A stretch of DNA of 44,609 nucleotides from NCBI GenBank assembly GCA_022565805.1, contig JAIULZ010000016.1, positions 1 to 44,609 of the forward strand, written 5' to 3'. The DNA is from Balneolales bacterium. Its GTDB lineage: Bacteria; Bacteroidota; Rhodothermia; Balneolales; Cyclonatronaceae. This document shows, in pieces, positions 8,915 through 17,449 of the stretch; the stretch's first letter is position 1; the number at the start of each line of letters is the position of its first letter. The notes beneath the pieces are model-generated. The model did not search any database and was not told the origin of the DNA. It saw nothing but the letters and a program-made list of their open reading frames with translations. A program made the translations under genes and the position numbers.

Positions 8915-9672
8915 TGAAACTTACCTTTCTGGGTACAGGTACATCTATGGGGGTGCCCGTTGCAGGCGGTTTTGGGCGAGAAAAGAATACAGGCGACTAC
9001 AGGGACGAGCGCTACAGAACTTCTGCCTGGGTAGAAACCGATAAAACATCTATTGTTATTGATACCGGGCCTGAATTCCGCCTGCAGACTCTTCGTGCCG
9101 GCATCCGCAAAATAGACCTTCTTCTTTTAACCCACGAACACACAGACCATATTGCCGGTCTTGATGATCTGAGACCATATAATTATGTTCAAAAAAAGTC
9201 TATTCCAACCTATACCACAGAAGAATGCATCGCTTCAATCAAGAAGAGATTCAGCTACATGTTCGGACCAGATAAAACTCCTGGATCTGTAGATATAGAT
9301 TTCAAGACTGCATCTAAGCCATTTATTTTTAACGATTGCAAAATTACTCCATTACCTGTTGATCACGGTGTGATGAATGTTCTTGGCTTTCGTATAAACG
9401 ACCTTGTTTATATTACTGATGCCAAGAGAATACCCGATGAGACCAAGGAACTCGTTAAAGGCGCAAAAGTTATGGTATTAAACGGTTTACAATGGGCACC
9501 GAAACACAAGACTCACTTCACCATTCCAGAAGCTGTAGATGTAGCCAATGAGCTGCAAATTCCAATAACTTACCTGGTACACATTTCATCATACGTAATA
9601 CATAAAGAAATTTCTGCGAAGCTCCCTGCGCATGTTAAGCTTGCTTACGACCAACTAACTATCCAAATTTAG
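8914..9672 (+). CDS. MBL-fold metallo-hydrolase, PhnP-like
   Basis: A 252-residue metallo-beta-lactamase-fold hydrolase. It begins with the PhnP-type signature LTFLGTGTSMGVPV and has the metal motif HEHTDH at residues 74-79, then further His/Asp ligands at PVDHG and YITDAKR, and a C-terminal LVHIS segment. Relatives act as phosphodiesterases; PhnP itself cleaves phosphoribosyl 1,2-cyclic phosphate, but there are no phosphonate genes here, so the substrate is open. The gene is coupled to the small upstream protein by a TAATG overlap and converges on the minus-strand gene that ends at 9699. Confidence 0.85.
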   Translation: MKLTFLGTGTSMGVPVAGGFGREKNTGDYRDERYRTSAWVETDKTSIVIDTGPEFRLQTLRAGIRKIDLLLLTHEHTDHIAGLDDLRPYNYVQKKSIPTYTTEECIASIKKRFSYMFGPDKTPGSVDIDFKTASKPFIFNDCKITPLPVDHGVMNVLGFRINDLVYITDAKRIPDETKELVKGAKVMVLNGLQWAPKHKTHFTIPEAVDVANELQIPITYLVHISSYVIHKEISAKLPAHVKLAYDQLTIQI

Positions 9673-9698
9673 GCAGCGGAGGGTAGAGATTAACTTTT

Positions 9699-10412
9699 TT
9701 AGCGCAATCTTGTCTCAGGAAATACTTCTTCGAAACCATGAGGCGGATTGTCAAGAGTCCATGTTTCGAAGTAAAAAAGACGTTCACTTTTTGCCCTTTT
9801 CCCGTTAATGCTGAAAAACCGGAAGTCGCTATAGGTCGTAAGCGGTTGAAATACCCCAAAAAATAACTCGTAGATATTTTCTTTGCTGAATAGATGAAAA
9901 TCAATCCCGTGATGTGCCTTTTCGATAAATAATATCCATACTCCGGCATCCAGTACAGGTTTCATAAATCCTATTTTTTCACGAACAGATGCACCGCTAT
10001 TAAATAAACTTTCGCTGGTTTCGGCAAGTACCTCATGCACTATTTTTACCAGAGAGCCAGGCATATTTCCAGGTATTAAAACAAATGTATCTGATTCGAA
10101 TTCGGGAGTTATTTCAGAAATACGTTTAACCGGTGATGTTTTTCCGCACAAGATCTCTGCCGGATCAAGTGTTTGCTGCAAAAAATCGCAAATCTCTTTG
10201 TACTTATTTAAAGCCGAGAGTCCAAACTTGAAGTCGATCCAACTATCTGATACAGTCGAGCCTGTGAAATAAAACTTTGAATAAGTAGGTACAGGTCGCA
10301 AAAATTCTTCAAGAGTAGAAGATCGTTTTAGATCTTTGCGGGCATCATATTCATCAGACAGCTGCTCTAAACGGATATCATGTTCAAAAAAAAGTTTTAG
10401 AATGTCAGTCAT
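9699..10412 (-). CDS. Protein of unknown function downstream of pth
   Basis: A 237-residue protein that I do not recognise. It has no signal peptide and no clear membrane segment. It is rich in aromatic residues (KFYFTGS, WILFIEKAHHG, YELFFGVFQP, FYFETWTLDNPPHGFEEV). The spacing of acidic and aromatic residues suggests a compact soluble alpha/beta protein. It starts 16 bp after pth and is probably co-transcribed with it. Codon use looks like that of its neighbours, so it is likely a real lineage-specific gene. Confidence 0.7.
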   Translation of the reverse strand: MTDILKLFFEHDIRLEQLSDEYDARKDLKRSSTLEEFLRPVPTYSKFYFTGSTVSDSWIDFKFGLSALNKYKEICDFLQQTLDPAEILCGKTSPVKRISEITPEFESDTFVLIPGNMPGSLVKIVHEVLAETSESLFNSGASVREKIGFMKPVLDAGVWILFIEKAHHGIDFHLFSKENIYELFFGVFQPLTTYSDFRFFSINGKRAKSERLFYFETWTLDNPPHGFEEVFPETRLR

Positions 10413-10428
10413 TTTTTTGGGGTCTCAC

Positions 10429-10986
10429 TCAATTATATAGATTCATAGTTTTAACCATTCCGTTTCTAATATAGAACAAAACTCCTTCTACAGCTTTATC
10501 AATTCCTGTTTGCACCTCAGCTTCTTCTGCCGGATCAAATGGAGACAAAACGTAGTCGCTTTGCTGACCACGTCCAAAATTATCTCCAATACCAAACCTC
10601 AATCGGTTAAATTGCTGGGTATTGGTTTCTGCTATTATATCTTTTATACCATTGTGTCCGGCGGCAGAGCCAGATGGTTTAAAGCGTATTTTGCCGGAAG
10701 GTAAGTGTAAGTCGTCGTAGCAAACAAGTATTTCCGACGGAAGCTTTTTATATAAGCCCAGAATTTTCTTTACAGCAGATCCGCTACGGTTCATATAGGT
10801 CTGTGGCTTTACCAGACATACTCTCCTGCCAATTACAGATGTTTCGGCATGTTTGTACAAGCTGCTCTTCGATTCAAAAGAAGCCCCTGCTTTGTCAGCG
10901 ATAGCATCCACAATTTTAAAGCCAATATTATGCCTGGTATCTGTGTATTCTTTGCCCGGATTTCCAAGGCCGACAATAATTATCAT
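10429..10986 (-). CDS. pth: Peptidyl-tRNA hydrolase
   Basis: A 185-residue Pth that releases tRNA from peptidyl-tRNAs that drop off the ribosome. It begins IIIVGLGNPGKEYTDTRHNIGF; catalytic His19 and the nearby Asn20 are present. Other family blocks are LVKPQTYMNRSG, VCYDDLHLPSGKIRFKPSGS and AGHNGIKDI. The length is normal. It follows rplY, as in many bacteria, but the terminator at 11012-11045 lies between them. The unknown gene ending at 9699 follows after 16 bp. Confidence 0.97.
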   Translation of the reverse strand: MIIIVGLGNPGKEYTDTRHNIGFKIVDAIADKAGASFESKSSLYKHAETSVIGRRVCLVKPQTYMNRSGSAVKKILGLYKKLPSEILVCYDDLHLPSGKIRFKPSGSAAGHNGIKDIIAETNTQQFNRLRFGIGDNFGRGQQSDYVLSPFDPAEEAEVQTGIDKAVEGVLFYIRNGMVKTMNLYN

Positions 10987-11011
10987 AAAAATATTTTCAC
11001 GAAAATAAAAA

Positions 11012-11045
11012 AAGCGCTGTTACCGGAAAACAGGCAACAGCGCTT
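11012..11045 (-). terminator. Terminator after rplY
   Basis: Stem AAGCGCTGTT / AACAGCGCTT, extended inward past one mismatch by CC/GG. On the minus strand it is followed by a U-rich run (complement of AAAATAAAAAAA). It lies between rplY and pth. Confidence 0.8.
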
Positions 11046-11122
11046 CTAAATAAATTTTACAGGCCTATCTTTAAAAAAGGCTCTGTTTGCTACTTGCTAT
11101 AAAAAGCTGTGTTAACCTACGC

Positions 11123-11749
11123 TTAAGCCTCGGCAGCAACTTCTTCCGTTTCTTCGTCCTCATCATCCTCAAGTTCTGTAATTGCAACAGATGCACCTTT
11201 AGGCGGTCTGATAACAACAATAGTTCTTTGACCAGATGTGAGTATTTCAAGGTCTTTAGATTTAATTCTTCTAACTTTCAGAGAATTTCCAATCTGTAGT
11301 TTAGAAATATTTACCGCAAATTCAGCCGGTACATTTTCAGGAAGACACTTGATCTGTAATTCACGAAGCGGCTGATAAAGTCTTCCACCTTCGGCTACGC
11401 CAGGCGACTTTCCGTCTAAGCGAATAGGAACGGTAATAATAACTGGTTTATCGGGGTTGGTTGCATACAGATCTACGTGTATAGGACGATCTGTTACTGG
11501 ATGAAACTCAACGTCCTGGATAATACAGTTGAAAACTTTTCCGTCTACTTTAATATGAAGAAACTCTTTTTCAACAACACTGAGGCGTTTTTCCAGCTCA
11601 ATTTCAGGAAGTGCAACAGTCATATTTTCTTCAACGCCCGGGCCGTAAATTATGGCGGGCACAAGTAATTCGTCGCGAAGTTTTTTTGAAGAAGTTGTTC
11701 CAACAGTTCTGTGGCTAACTTCAATTTCTACAATAGCTGGTTTTTTCAT
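11123..11749 (-). CDS. rplY: 50S ribosomal protein L25 (bL25, Ctc type)
   Basis: A 208-residue bL25 protein, which binds 5S rRNA. This is the long CTC form: an N-terminal L25 domain (ISHRTVGTTSSKKLRDELLVPAI onward in pieces, then IQDVEFHPVTDRPIHVD) and a C-terminal beta domain (VPIRLDGKSPGVAEGGRLYQP). It ends in a very acidic tail, about 15 residues of Asp, Glu, Val and Ala. It lies 23 bp after prs, a gene pair common in many bacteria, and is followed by a strong terminator. Confidence 0.95.
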   Translation of the reverse strand: MKKPAIVEIEVSHRTVGTTSSKKLRDELLVPAIIYGPGVEENMTVALPEIELEKRLSVVEKEFLHIKVDGKVFNCIIQDVEFHPVTDRPIHVDLYATNPDKPVIITVPIRLDGKSPGVAEGGRLYQPLRELQIKCLPENVPAEFAVNISKLQIGNSLKVRRIKSKDLEILTSGQRTIVVIRPPKGASVAITELEDDEDEETEEVAAEA

Positions 11750-11772
11750 GGTTTTATAGTGTTCCTTACTGT

Positions 11773-12702
11773 TTAGTCATCAAAAAGAGTACTGATCGAA
11801 TCATCCGTGTAAATTCGTCTGATTGCATCAGCAAAAATACCCGCTACACTTAGTACTTTAATTTTTTCGGAGTGTTTTTGAAGCGGAATTGAATCCGATA
11901 CGAGCAATAAATCAATCGGCGAATTCTCTATCCGCTGATAGGCCGGTCCCGACAAAATCGGATGTGTACCGGCAGCCACAATTTTATTGGCCCCGCGTTC
12001 TTTTAAAGCAACTGCAGCATTTGTGAGGGTTCCCGCTGTATCGATCATATCATCGATCATAAGGATGTTCTTACCCTTCACTTCGCCTATTATATTCATA
12101 ACCTCGGCTACATTCTGCTGTGGCCGCCTTTTATCAACAAATGCTAAACCCGCACCAAGTCGTTTCGAATAAGACCTGGCCATTTTAAGGCTTCCCACAT
12201 CGGGTGCCACAACTACCAGATCATCGATTGGGTTTTTGCTAAAGTAATTAACAAAAACACTGCCTGCATAAAGATGATCTAAGGGTATATCGAAGAACCC
12301 CTGTATTTGAGGAGCGTGTAAATCCATTGTAAGAACACGATCTGCACCGGCAGTTGTTAACAAATTAGCCATTAACTTAGCCGCTATAGATACCCTTGGC
12401 TGATCCTTACGATCTTGCCTTGCGTATCCGAAATAAGGTACTACAGCAGTTACACGATGTGCCGACGCTCGTTTAGCTGCATCAATCATCAGCAAAAGTT
12501 CCAAAATACTATCAGCCGAAGGCGTAGATTGCACGATGTAGGTATCTACACCACGAATACTTTCCTTAAACTTAACGTACAGTTCACCATCAGAAAAATT
12601 CTTAATAGTTACCTCGCCAAGTGTACTGCCATACTCTTCAGCAATGGCTCTTGAAAGGGCTAAGTTACTGCGTCCGGCAAATATGGCAAGTGGCTTATCC
12701 AA
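11773..12702 (-). CDS. prs: Ribose-phosphate pyrophosphokinase
   Basis: A 309-residue PRPP synthase that makes PRPP from ribose 5-phosphate and ATP for purine, pyrimidine, His, Trp and NAD synthesis. Class I features are present: the flexible-loop segment YARQDRK, the Mg-binding region MDLHAPQIQGFFDIPLDHL, VVAPDVGSLKMA, and the PRPP-binding loop LMIDDMIDTAGT. The length is normal. It lies downstream of tRNA-Gln with only about 75 bp between, including a hairpin, so read-through from the tRNA promoter may contribute to its expression. Confidence 0.97.
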   Translation of the reverse strand: MDKPLAIFAGRSNLALSRAIAEEYGSTLGEVTIKNFSDGELYVKFKESIRGVDTYIVQSTPSADSILELLLMIDAAKRASAHRVTAVVPYFGYARQDRKDQPRVSIAAKLMANLLTTAGADRVLTMDLHAPQIQGFFDIPLDHLYAGSVFVNYFSKNPIDDLVVVAPDVGSLKMARSYSKRLGAGLAFVDKRRPQQNVAEVMNIIGEVKGKNILMIDDMIDTAGTLTNAAVALKERGANKIVAAGTHPILSGPAYQRIENSPIDLLLVSDSIPLQKHSEKIKVLSVAGIFADAIRRIYTDDSISTLFDD

Positions 12703-12733
12703 AACAGGCTTGCAGAAATTGGAGCTTAATAAA

Positions 12734-12762
12734 AAAGGATGTACACAGCATGCGCATCCTTT
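12734..12762 (-). terminator. Hairpin after tRNA-Gln, likely terminator or attenuator
   Basis: Arms AAAGGATG and CATCCTTT with a 13-nt loop; on the minus strand the right arm runs into TTTTTTATTA. It sits between tRNA-Gln and prs. Confidence 0.7.
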
Positions 12763-12779
12763 ATTAATTTAAAAAAAAT

Positions 12780-12853
12780 TGGTTGCCCGGGGAGGATTCG
12801 AACCCCCACATACTGGACCAAAACCAGCTGTCCTGCCTTTAGACGACCGGGCA
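12780..12853 (-). tRNA. tRNA-Gln (anticodon TTG)
   Basis: Read on the minus strand, a full cloverleaf folds: acceptor TGCCCGG/CCGGGCA, a D arm closed by GTC/GAC, anticodon stem GCTGG/CCAGT with loop TTTTGGT (anticodon TTG, reading CAA), and T arm GGGGG-TTCGAAT-CCTCC. The discriminator A and the CCA end are encoded. The body is 70 nt plus ACCA. Confidence 0.97.
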
Positions 12854-12877
12854 TCTCTTAATTCAAATGAGACTTAA

Positions 12878-12906
12878 AATTTAGCACTATTTTTTTTTGA
12901 TGTCAA
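12878..12906 (-). promoter_or_regulatory. Sigma-70-type promoter for tRNA-Gln
   Basis: Minus strand: perfect -35 TTGACA (12901-12906), 17-bp spacer, -10 TAAATT (12878-12883). The expected start is near 12871, about 18 nt before the mature tRNA 5' end. Confidence 0.7.
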
Positions 12907-12954
12907 CCTTTGATCAAAATTTTATCAACATCCATAATCGCGCCCTATTGTACC

Positions 12955-14187
12955 TCAACCCACCTTATTCTCAACTTGCCCAAAAAAGTATTCCTTTCGA
13001 AGCGTTTTCCAGATGCTGCAGCCATCACACTTTCCGGCATCGCAATAGTTTTTCTTTTGATAAACCACTCCTAAATGATCAGCGCTTTCTGAATAATTAA
13101 ATACATTACCCGCGCGTACATGTTCTACACCCGCGCCATATTGATGCATCAGCCATTCTTTCCAACTATAATCATTTAATTTTTTTGAAGCGGTAACTGA
13201 ACCGAGCAAATAAAGGGCAGGCAGCCAAACAATGAGCCTTGCTAATTCGAACCTACCGCCCTTCACTTCCTCTAATCGCCTCCAGACCTCATCAGGACTG
13301 TTCAATAGTGCTTTACTCCCGCAATATTGATGTACCCACATAATTACATGCGCAAGCTGTCTTATGCGTTGTGGTGGTTGGTTTACTGGTCTAGAACCAC
13401 TAAAATCCCAGTCTTTACGAATCATCCCTGCAACAGGTAATGGTTCCACTGCTGTGGAATTTGTATTTGTGTTTACTTTTACATCGAGGCCCGATAAATT
13501 AAGAAGCAGTTGCTCTACATGCTTTTTATCCTGCACGATTGCTGTGGGGTTTTTTATGCCCAAATAAAGCTCTGCAAGACGAACCATTGCTCTGCGGTTT
13601 TTATTTATTCCCAGAACATCTGCCATTGCAAGTATAAGAAGCCTCTTCCAGGCTTCACTGATCGTTAAATGAGGCTCCCAGTATTGCATAAGCGCATTTG
13701 TACGCTGCGCAAAATATTCTTTACGCGCCTTTTCCAGCTGCATTTTTACCACATTACTGCTTATTGCAGTTATACTGCCCCGGCATGGTATAGCATCTAC
13801 TCCAGAAGATTTTCTGCCGGCAAGCTCCCGAAGCTGCTCTGCGTTCATATAGGGTAGCAAAGAAAGCCTTGGAGGCTCTACATTTTCCGCAAGCTTTACA
13901 GGTTTTTTGGCAGGATATAAAAATACATGAAGTATTACAGAATTGTAGCGCGGGTCGGTATGATGATGGTGCGCATACCAGTCGTTTTCGCTTATATGGA
14001 GCTCAATTTCACCGTTTTGAAAACCCTTTTGATCGCTCAATATTTCAGCATCCAAAAAATCCGGACCATCCCCGGTATTATACAATCCCGGGTTCAGAAT
14101 GGTTACTTGCTGCCCGCACAGACATTGCAGACTTTTGCCCGTAAAGCTACCACTTTTCCATAATTCATGTATGAGCTGTTCTTTCAT
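12955..14187 (-). CDS. DUF2851 family protein
   Basis: A 410-residue soluble protein of the DUF2851 family, found widely in Bacteroidota and relatives and without a known function. The typical N terminus is visible: an LIHELWKSGSF start, then NPGLYNTGDGPDFLDAEI and GEIELHISENDWYAH, followed by HTDPRYNSVILHVFL. The C terminus ends in a Cys-rich stretch, CDAGKCDGCSIW, a possible metal site, which is also usual in the family. It stands apart from its neighbours, with tRNA-Gln transcribed from its own promoter downstream. Confidence 0.85.
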   Translation of the reverse strand: MKEQLIHELWKSGSFTGKSLQCLCGQQVTILNPGLYNTGDGPDFLDAEILSDQKGFQNGEIELHISENDWYAHHHHTDPRYNSVILHVFLYPAKKPVKLAENVEPPRLSLLPYMNAEQLRELAGRKSSGVDAIPCRGSITAISSNVVKMQLEKARKEYFAQRTNALMQYWEPHLTISEAWKRLLILAMADVLGINKNRRAMVRLAELYLGIKNPTAIVQDKKHVEQLLLNLSGLDVKVNTNTNSTAVEPLPVAGMIRKDWDFSGSRPVNQPPQRIRQLAHVIMWVHQYCGSKALLNSPDEVWRRLEEVKGGRFELARLIVWLPALYLLGSVTASKKLNDYSWKEWLMHQYGAGVEHVRAGNVFNYSESADHLGVVYQKKNYCDAGKCDGCSIWKTLRKEYFFGQVENKVG

Positions 14188-14454
14188 AACCCCGCCAACT
14201 TAGGTTAAAACTTCTTAGCCATGTCGATTTATAGATGGATTACTAATGATTTGCACAAAGCCCAACATAGCTTTTGCTATCCCACTTTAGTCTTTTCTGC
14301 CTATTTAACGGCATATCGCAATCCTTTGCACTTAATTGGCCAGACAGATATATGCAAAAAAGCTTTTATTCAAAATTTATATACACGACCTCTCAAAGCC
14401 TTGATCTAGCCGTTACTAAAATCAAATAAAACGGGATTAGCTATACAATCTGCA

Positions 14455-14700
14455 TTAGTTCATCAGATCGTCGTCTGTAAGACCGATGTGCTCTGTTGCT
14501 TCATACAAATCCGGAAAGTTTTTATTTCTAAGCTCTTTTCCGGATTCTTTAACTTTACTTTTTAGATCGGATGTGGACCTGGATATCCACTCCCTGTTTT
14601 GAGTACCAGATGAAGGACTCGATAGCAGCGAAACAATTACGCCAGCAGCAAATGAGCTTATGGCAACGGCCAGGATTTGAGATGTGGAAAACTTTTTCAT
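14455..14700 (-). CDS. Small YtxH-like membrane-anchored protein
   Basis: An 81-residue protein with one N-terminal membrane segment (about residues 8-27, ILAVAISSFAAGVIVSLL) followed by a charged helical tail (SRSTSDLKSKVKESGKELR), the layout of YtxH-type proteins. I chose ATG 14700 because GGAGGAA lies at the correct distance upstream, whereas the frame from 14730 begins without such a site. Function unknown; YtxH proteins are often linked to stress in Firmicutes, which need not apply here. Confidence 0.7.
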   Translation of the reverse strand: MKKFSTSQILAVAISSFAAGVIVSLLSSPSSGTQNREWISRSTSDLKSKVKESGKELRNKNFPDLYEATEHIGLTDDDLMN

Positions 14701-14806
14701 TTTCTTATTCCTCCATAGAGAGTTTATCACTTTATATTACAGAATTATCAATATGATAATATACCTAAATTAATCATTTGATTAACACAAAATCAAGTGT
14801 TCGGGT

Positions 14807-15889
14807 TCACTTAAAATCAAGAAGTTCGTTTTCTTTTGTTAATCGGCCCGTTATATGCTTAACATCCTGACAACGATCCATTTTGCAAACCATTATTACT
14901 TTATCGGTTTCCACTACACCTACGCCATGTAGGCCAACGAGCGCTATCATTTTGCCAGAACTTAAGGAAACGTAGCAGTTTTGGCTGTCCTCGACTGCAG
15001 AATTTTCCGCATGTATTACGTTTCCATCATCGTCTTTTGGATCAAGCTCGTATATAGCCAGCCAGCTTCCTACATCACTCCACCCAAATTCGGCAGGCAC
15101 CACATATACAGTCGCGGCCTTTTCCATGATTCCATAATCTATTGACACAGACTCTACAGCCTCATAAAAGCTATTGATCGAGGCTTCTCTGCTTGTATCA
15201 TAATTTTTTGCGAGCCTTTCCGCGAGGTGATACATATCTGGCAGAAACTTACGAAACGCATCCATGATAACGCGCGATTGCCATATAAACATACCCGAAT
15301 TCCATAGAAAATCGCCAGATTCAAGAAATTGTATAGCGGTTTCAAGTACTGGCTTTTCGGCAAATGTTTTAACCTTAACAACCTTGTTGCTGCCAACAGT
15401 TTCTTGTTGGTCGCTCATCATCTGTATGTATCCAAAGCCGGTCTCAGGACGATGTGGCCGTATTCCTATTGTTACAAGATGTTCGCCCGATTCCGCCTTC
15501 AGGAATGCATCGTTAACGATTTTAAGGTATGTTTCCTCATCCCTTATATAATGGTCTGATGGCAATACAATCATACTGGCTTGCGAATCTCGGGCTGCTG
15601 TAATTGCAGCAGCGGCAGCTACCACTGGCGCGGTATTCTTGCCCATGGGCTCACCAATAATATTTTCGGATGGAATTTCAGGCACCTGCGAAGCTACTAA
15701 CCCGGTATAGCTTGCGTTTGTAATCACCAAAATGCGTTCGAAGGGAATCATTTTCGAAATTCGGTCAACCGTCGTTCTTAACATCGTACGGTCGCCAATA
15801 AGCTTTAAAAATTGCTTTGGTTTACTGGATGTACTTTTTGGCCAGAACCTTGTTCCGGAACCTCCGGCCATTATTACTGCATATCTCAT
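14807..15889 (-). CDS. manC: Mannose-1-phosphate guanylyltransferase
   Basis: A 360-residue nucleotidyltransferase that makes GDP-mannose from mannose 1-phosphate and GTP for surface polysaccharides. The pyrophosphorylase signature AGGSGTRFWPKSTSSKPKQF begins at residue 8. Other family blocks are NIIGEPMGKNTAPV, VLPSDHYI, PETGFGYIQM, FAEKP, LWNSGMFIW and the VPAEFGWSDVGSW segment. It lacks the C-terminal isomerase domain of bifunctional ManC/AlgA enzymes, so it is the monofunctional type. It stands alone, with about 450 bp upstream before the kinase gene. Confidence 0.93.
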   Translation of the reverse strand: MRYAVIMAGGSGTRFWPKSTSSKPKQFLKLIGDRTMLRTTVDRISKMIPFERILVITNASYTGLVASQVPEIPSENIIGEPMGKNTAPVVAAAAAITAARDSQASMIVLPSDHYIRDEETYLKIVNDAFLKAESGEHLVTIGIRPHRPETGFGYIQMMSDQQETVGSNKVVKVKTFAEKPVLETAIQFLESGDFLWNSGMFIWQSRVIMDAFRKFLPDMYHLAERLAKNYDTSREASINSFYEAVESVSIDYGIMEKAATVYVVPAEFGWSDVGSWLAIYELDPKDDDGNVIHAENSAVEDSQNCYVSLSSGKMIALVGLHGVGVVETDKVIMVCKMDRCQDVKHITGRLTKENELLDFK

Positions 15890-16336
15890 TAATCTACCCT
15901 TGGATTTATAAATTTTATTTTTAGAGCTACCGCTTTTGTGCGTTATTTACGGTTTAGCCTTTGTATGCCGGATTTACCCCAAATTTTATAAAAAAACCGG
16001 AACCTTAATTTTTGTTCAAAATAACAGCACTTTTATTTCTCACAGCTGAATTTTGAAAGAAAACTGATGTCACCCCGTTTTCTTGAGCCAAGAATCAATT
16101 TTAAGTGTAGCATGTATGTATAATAGAGCATAAATATATCTCTATTGCACGCTTTAATACGTCTTTATAGCCCAATTTAGCCTGTTTTTTGCGAATAATT
16201 CGGTTTAAATGTATTTCTATTTTAAAAGATACGCACAATTAAAACAAATAATGATTCACTTTACAATCTCTGGCAGACATTCATCATTAACCGCACAGCC
16301 AGCTAAATACCCATGCCTCAAAATTTCTGGCAGAAA
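15890..16336. other. Spacer between the histidine kinase gene and manC
   Basis: 447 bp, AT-rich, no gene seen. It must hold the manC promoter, but no clear -35/-10 pair stands out. Two related 15-bp dyads centred on TCTGGCAGA lie at 16266-16280 and 16323-16337, the latter overlapping the kinase stop codon. Confidence 0.5.
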
Positions 16337-17380
16337 TCAGGCTTTTTTGAGACAGAAGCTAAACTCAGAGCCTTCATTTAGGCGACTTTTTACTTTTAAT
16401 GAGCTGCCATGAGATTCCAGAATATGTTTTACAATTGCAAGCCCTAAACCAGTACCCCCTTTATCTCTCGACCTTGATTTGTCTACACGGAAAAAACGTT
16501 CGGTAACCCTTCCAAGATGATCTTCTGAAATTCCAATTCCAGTATCCTTTACTTTTACCTGCACTTTTCCTGGACTTGCCTTGCTGTCTGTTATACTCAG
16601 GGTAACCTTTCCTCCCGGTTTGTTGTACTTGATGCCGTTTTCGATCAAGTTTACCAATACCTGCCGCATTTGATTGCGGTCGGACATCACCCTTATTTTT
16701 TCGTCGCTTATTCTAAAATCCAGCTCCACCCTTTCCTCGGCAGCTCTGTGTGCAAGCATATCCTGCAACTCATGCACCATATCCGACAAATACACCGGCT
16801 GAATGTACGATTTAAGCTCGCCGGTTTCCAGTTTGGCAATTTCCATTAAATCGTTGGTTAGAATGGTTAGCCTGTTCACGTTTTTCATGGTTTTACGCAA
16901 AAAATGCCGATTCACTTTTTCATCTTCCAGCGCGCCATCGAGCAGGGTTTCTACAAATCCCTGAATGGCAAAAATCGGCGTTTTGAGCTCATGTGAAATA
17001 TCACCAATGAAATCTTTACGATAGTTTTCAAGACGAAATAAACGCGCAAACTCCTGTTCAACCGCCTCTGAAGCTTCACCGGCTTTATTTAGCAATACTC
17101 CAACTTCATCGCCGCCACTATGCTTAGGAACAGACACTGAGTCGAACTCTTTGGCTATAAGAGCATCAAGAAGTTCTTCTACTGGCTTAATCTTTCTCCA
17201 TAGATAAAATGCAGTGTAGGCATAGATACTCGCAGCTGTAATAATCGCTGCTATGCCCGAGAAAAGCCATACAGATGCCTCATCAACAGCTGTAAAACCG
17301 GCCATAACCGATATGCTTAAATGAACTGCAAATACCATGGAACCTCCGGCAATAGCCGCTTTCATGGCTGTTTTATGCAT
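16337..17380 (-). CDS. Sensor histidine kinase, PhoR-like
   Basis: A 347-residue membrane histidine kinase. Two membrane segments (about residues 8-29 and 38-60) are joined by a loop of only about 8 residues, so there is no periplasmic sensor domain. The HisKA box is DFIGDISHELKTP with phospho-acceptor His130. The catalytic domain has N box NLIENGIKYNKPGG, G1 DTGIGI, F box RFFRVDKSRS and G2 GTGLGLAI. I chose ATG 17380; a TTG at 17431 would add 17 residues. It follows its response regulator. The architecture resembles PhoR, but no phosphate genes are adjacent, so the signal is unknown. Confidence 0.9.
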   Translation of the reverse strand: MHKTAMKAAIAGGSMVFAVHLSISVMAGFTAVDEASVWLFSGIAAIITAASIYAYTAFYLWRKIKPVEELLDALIAKEFDSVSVPKHSGGDEVGVLLNKAGEASEAVEQEFARLFRLENYRKDFIGDISHELKTPIFAIQGFVETLLDGALEDEKVNRHFLRKTMKNVNRLTILTNDLMEIAKLETGELKSYIQPVYLSDMVHELQDMLAHRAAEERVELDFRISDEKIRVMSDRNQMRQVLVNLIENGIKYNKPGGKVTLSITDSKASPGKVQVKVKDTGIGISEDHLGRVTERFFRVDKSRSRDKGGTGLGLAIVKHILESHGSSLKVKSRLNEGSEFSFCLKKA

Positions 17381-17449
17381 TATACCTAGACTAAAGTGGG
17401 TTCGGTTTGAGGAGAGAAAACTATAAATCAATTATTAAAGCAAGGTGTT

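Noticed and set aside
14221-14409. 62-residue plus-strand frame in the gap upstream of the DUF2851 gene
   Set aside because: Low-complexity composition, no motif and no ribosome-binding site; probably chance.
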